Shown in pieces: positions 4,236-7,063 of a DNA stretch of 7,063 nucleotides; the stretch's first letter is position 1; every line of letters starts with the position of its first letter. The DNA comes from JBDTNQ01 sp039933635 (GTDB taxonomy: Bacteria > Acidobacteriota > Vicinamibacteria > Vicinamibacterales > SCN-69-37). The stretch covers positions 1 through 7,063 of the forward strand of contig JBDTNQ010000155.1 in assembly GCA_039933635.1 (NCBI GenBank), in the 5' to 3' direction. Below the pieces are notes generated by a model. It saw only the letters and a list, made by a program, of their open reading frames with translations, ran no database searches and was not told the DNA's origin. The position numbers were made by a program, and so were the translations under genes.

Positions 4236-5722
4236 CGCGACTCGCCCTTCGTGAACGCAAACGTCACCGGCCTCGGTTCGTAGCGACGGCCCTCGCGTCG
4301 GGCTCGACGACGCTCAGGCTCCATCGCCTCGAGCTGCGCGCGCGCCTGCTCACGGTAGCCGACCGTGTTGAAGGCGCAAAACGGCACTTGCTTCCTGCCC
4401 GGCAACAGGAACTCTTTGCAGCACTTCATGAGGTTCTTCTGATTGAACGTCCACGGATCCATGAAGTCCTGCACCATGATCATGATCATGTTCTTGGCCA
4501 GGTCGCCGACGGTGAACCCTTCGGGGACGCCGCATGCCTCGCAGGACACGGCGAGGTCGGCCGCGGCCTTCTGCGACCCGGCAATCGACGAGGACGACCA
4601 GAGCCCCTCGAGCGCGCCTCTGATCTCCAGGCTGAAGTCGGGGAGGACGCGATTCGCGAGGTAGTCCAGGTAGTCGTACACGTTCACGACCCGCGGCAAC
4701 GGGACCACGCGGTCACCGTCGACGAAGGCATAGGTGACGGCATTACACGTGGGAAAACAACACGGTACCGGAATGAAATCCGCGACCGTGAACCGGCCCG
4801 AGGTCTGTTCCTCGATAAGGCGCAGGATATCCGGAATCGTCAAGCGCGTCATCGGATCATGCTGCAGGTGTCGCCCGCTATGAAACGCCGGCTGGAAGTT
4901 GATGCCCCGAACCGCCGGATGCCGAATCGCGAGGTCCACGATGGGCCCGACTTCGTGCTCGTTGACGCCTCGCTCGATCGCCGGCACCAGCGTCACGTTC
5001 AGACCAATCGCGGCCAGGCGATCCAACGCGCGCAGCTTGTCCTCGACGATGTCCGCCTCGCCGCGGAGCGCAAGCGATGTCGTCGCATCGAAGCCATCGA
5101 ACTGGAAGTAGATCGACGGCCGCACCTCGTTCAATTGCTCGACGAAGGCGTCGTCTTTCGCGATGCGACGACCGTTCGTGTTGATCATCACGGATCGAAT
5201 CCCCCGGACCTTCGCCGCACGCACGAAGTCGATGATCTGAGGATGAATCGTCGGCTCACCGCCGGAGAATTGGACCACCTCTGGCGCGCCTTCGGTACGC
5301 ACGAAGTCGTCCAGGATGGCCTCCACTTCCTCCAGCGTCAGGCTGAAGCCGGGACCGGCCGTTGAAAAGCACAGGGGACAGCTCATGTTGCAGGCGCTGT
5401 TGACCTCGATGATGCCCAGACAGGCATGCTGTTGATGGTCCGGGCACAAACCACAGTCGTGCGGACATCCATGCTCGACCTCGGTGCCGTGGGCCAGCGG
5501 GATCGTGCCGGGCTTGTTGTACTTGGCGTTGGCGACGTAGGCCGCCGCGTCGCCGTACACGAGCGCCTCGAATGGCCCACACGCCGGGCACCGCTTGCGC
5601 ATGTACACCTTGTTATCGCGCAGAATGATCTGCGCGTCGATGACTTGCCGGCACCACGGGCAGATGCTGCGCGTCAACTCGTAGAAGATGTAGTCGGCGT
5701 CCTTCTTCTGTATCTGGTGCAT
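4232..5722 (-). CDS. Radical SAM enzyme of the Tes/MJ0619-like family
   Basis: The 496-residue protein begins with four cysteines in rubredoxin spacing (C21-x2-C24 and C45-x2-C48), then a cluster GCPHDCGLCPDH (C86, C90, C93, plus C101), then the radical SAM motif CNMSCPLC (C111, C115, C118) and FSGGEPT (152-158). Further cysteines lie at PCCFPTC (321, 322, 326), CEAC (394, 397), KCC (434, 435) and FC (449), enough for extra iron-sulfur clusters. This is the layout of MJ0619-like proteins, which include archaeal tetraether lipid synthase; bacterial relatives have been tied to membrane-spanning lipids. I chose ATG 5722 because GGAG lies six bases upstream and it follows the preceding stop closely. 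An in-frame ATG at 5773 would add 17 residues and overlap the upstream gene by 31 bases. Family membership is firm; the substrate is open. Confidence 0.88.
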   Translation of the reverse strand: MHQIQKKDADYIFYELTRSICPWCRQVIDAQIILRDNKVYMRKRCPACGPFEALVYGDAAAYVANAKYNKPGTIPLAHGTEVEHGCPHDCGLCPDHQQHACLGIIEVNSACNMSCPLCFSTAGPGFSLTLEEVEAILDDFVRTEGAPEVVQFSGGEPTIHPQIIDFVRAAKVRGIRSVMINTNGRRIAKDDAFVEQLNEVRPSIYFQFDGFDATTSLALRGEADIVEDKLRALDRLAAIGLNVTLVPAIERGVNEHEVGPIVDLAIRHPAVRGINFQPAFHSGRHLQHDPMTRLTIPDILRLIEEQTSGRFTVADFIPVPCCFPTCNAVTYAFVDGDRVVPLPRVVNVYDYLDYLANRVLPDFSLEIRGALEGLWSSSSIAGSQKAAADLAVSCEACGVPEGFTVGDLAKNMIMIMVQDFMDPWTFNQKNLMKCCKEFLLPGRKQVPFCAFNTVGYREQARAQLEAMEPERRRARREGRRYEPRPVTFAFTKGESR

Positions 5723-5742
5723 CTCGATCTCCGTCGTCGTGG

Positions 5743-7063
5743 CTAGCTGCGCCGGGCGCGAAATCGCAGCCATCGACGCACAAGCCTCCCCGTGATACTT
5801 GCGGCCCAGTGGTCGGTGGCGATCTCGCCGGCAAGCTGTTGGACCGCGGTCGCGTACGTCGGGTAGGCGTGGATGGTGCCGCCGATCTGACCGGCCGTCA
5901 GCCCGTGAGCAATCGCCAGACTGAACTCGGCACTGACCTCGCCAGCGCGGGCCGCGACAATCGTGGCGCCCACCAGCCGGCTGTCGTCGGTCGTGATTAT
6001 TTTGATGAACCCGTGCTCGTCGCCCTCACACCGGGCGCGATCAACCCGGTTCATGTCCCAGCGGGCGATCCGAATGCGTGCACCGAATCGCGCGATCGCT
6101 TGTGCCTCGGTCAGTCCGACCTGTGCTACTTCAGGATCGGTGAATGTCACCCAGGCGATGGGCTCGGGACGAGCACCGCGACCACCGGGCAGCAGCGCGT
6201 TCCTTGTCGCGTGGAAGGCCTGCCAGCCGGCGACGTGCGAGAACTGCTCCCGCCCGAGCACATCGCCTGCGGCGTAAATATGCTTCACGTTGGTACGCAA
6301 CTGGTCATCGACCGGGATGCCCTTCTCCGAGAACTGTACGCCGGCGCGCTCGAGCTCGAGGCCGGCGACATTTGGCGATCGGCCTGTCGCCACGAGCAGA
6401 CTCTCCCCGCGGACTTCATCACCGCGGTCGGACGCGACCACCACGGCCCCGTCGTCCTGGCGTACCGATGTGGCGCGCCCGGACACCAGCGTGATTCCCT
6501 CGCGCTGAAACACGGCGCGGATGACCTCCGCGGCGTCCGGATCGTCCTTGGGCAGCAGTCGCGGTGCGACGATCGTGACGGCTGCGCCAAGGCGGCGATA
6601 CGCCTGGCCGATCTCGAGGCCAAGGGGGCCGCCGCCGATGACGATCAGCGACGGCGGCACGCGATCCAGGTCGAAGATCCGATCGTAGGTGAGATACGGC
6701 ACGGCATCCAAGCCGGGGATCGTCGGCACCGCCGGCCGCGCGCCCGTCGTGATCAGGAACTTCCGCCCCCGGATTGTGCGGTCTGCGACACGCACGCGGA
6801 ACTTGTCCTCGAAGGTGGCGCCACCAAAGAGCACATCGATGCCCTGGCGCTCCAGCGCCTCAGCTGGCTCCGCGTCATGTACATCGCGCACGACACCGTG
6901 CACGTACTCGTGCACGCGAACCGCATCGATGGCCGCCTCGCCGGTCATCACGCCGAAGCGGGCGCCTGTGCGCGCAAGGTGCGCCACTTGCGCCACCTTG
7001 ATCAGCGCCTTGCTCGGAATACATCCCGTCCACGTGCAGTCGCCGCCCAGACGGTCCCGTTCG
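5743..7063 (-). CDS. MerA-like FAD/NAD(P) disulfide oxidoreductase, 5' partial
   Basis: The frame is open to the window edge, giving 439 residues without the N-terminal FAD-binding segment. The redox disulfide is present as GGDCTWTGCIPSKAL (cysteines at 7036-7038 and 7021-7023), which lies before the GTG at 6994-6996, so that GTG is not the start. Next come an ATG motif (TTGARP), the NAD(P) fold VIGGGPLGLEIG, the second FAD motif YAAGDV, and a dimerisation domain ending HAYPTYATAVQQLA. Strand 2 of the nucleotide fold ends VTIVAP without an acidic residue, as in MerA, which suggests NADPH. The C-terminus RRWLRFRARRS lacks the vicinal cysteines of true mercuric reductase. It probably reduces a disulfide or supplies electrons to the radical SAM enzyme encoded 20 bases downstream; that role is inference. 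Confidence 0.88.
   Translation of the reverse strand, partial: ERDRLGGDCTWTGCIPSKALIKVAQVAHLARTGARFGVMTGEAAIDAVRVHEYVHGVVRDVHDAEPAEALERQGIDVLFGGATFEDKFRVRVADRTIRGRKFLITTGARPAVPTIPGLDAVPYLTYDRIFDLDRVPPSLIVIGGGPLGLEIGQAYRRLGAAVTIVAPRLLPKDDPDAAEVIRAVFQREGITLVSGRATSVRQDDGAVVVASDRGDEVRGESLLVATGRSPNVAGLELERAGVQFSEKGIPVDDQLRTNVKHIYAAGDVLGREQFSHVAGWQAFHATRNALLPGGRGARPEPIAWVTFTDPEVAQVGLTEAQAIARFGARIRIARWDMNRVDRARCEGDEHGFIKIITTDDSRLVGATIVAARAGEVSAEFSLAIAHGLTAGQIGGTIHAYPTYATAVQQLAGEIATDHWAASITGRLVRRWLRFRARRS

Noticed and set aside
4475..4490. 16-base palindromic repeat CATGATCATGATCATG
   Set aside because: It lies inside the radical SAM gene and encodes alternating Met and Ile; it is explained by codon use and nothing nearby suggests a regulatory site.
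4226..5365. Long plus-strand open frame of 379 codons
   Set aside because: It lies antisense to the radical SAM gene, which has clear motifs over its whole length; long antisense frames are common in GC-rich DNA.

Overview
This window is GC-rich bacterial DNA with tightly packed genes. The mix of gene families suggests a soil-type Acidobacteriota (for example the Vicinamibacteria) or a similar high-GC phylum: a DinB-like protein beside an SRPBCC protein, a HI1419/HI1420-type toxin-antitoxin pair, and a Tes-like radical SAM enzyme. That assignment is inference from gene content, since there is no rRNA or other marker gene here.

Layout. (1) Positions 2-910, plus strand: the 3' part of a membrane-anchored lytic transglycosylase whose start lies outside the window. 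(2) Positions 1040-2379: an accessory segment bounded by two direct repeats (1107-1134 and 2352-2379). Each looks like the 3' tail (T-arm, acceptor strand, CCA) of a serine tRNA read on the minus strand. The left repeat sits in a nest of short inverted and direct repeats, as expected for a recombination site. Between the repeats are about 430 bases with no convincing gene and, on the minus strand, a toxin-antitoxin operon with a well-formed promoter and a palindromic operator. No complete tRNA and no integrase gene are visible. (3) Positions 2408-3374, plus strand: two adjacent broken genes, a DinB-family gene with a compound lesion near its start and an SRPBCC gene with a one-base frameshift in its last third. 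(4) Positions 3426-7063, minus strand: an intact three-gene operon, convergent with the broken genes. It is read in the order MerA-like FAD/NAD(P) disulfide oxidoreductase (start outside the window), Tes/MJ0619-like radical SAM enzyme with 19 cysteines, and a cysteine-rich SAM-dependent methyltransferase. The last two genes share an ATGA stop/start overlap.

How the genes work together. The toxin and antitoxin form a self-regulating addiction module and are the only recognisable cargo of the repeat-bounded segment. The three minus-strand genes are probably co-transcribed and may form one pathway: a flavin oxidoreductase with a redox disulfide, a radical SAM enzyme that probably makes C-C bonds or alkylates an unactivated carbon, and a methyltransferase carrying cysteines that could hold a thiophilic substrate. 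Membrane-spanning lipid synthesis and metalloid chemistry are both possible, and the sequence alone does not decide between them. This operon and the tRNA-tail-bounded toxin-antitoxin segment are the two most interesting parts of the window.
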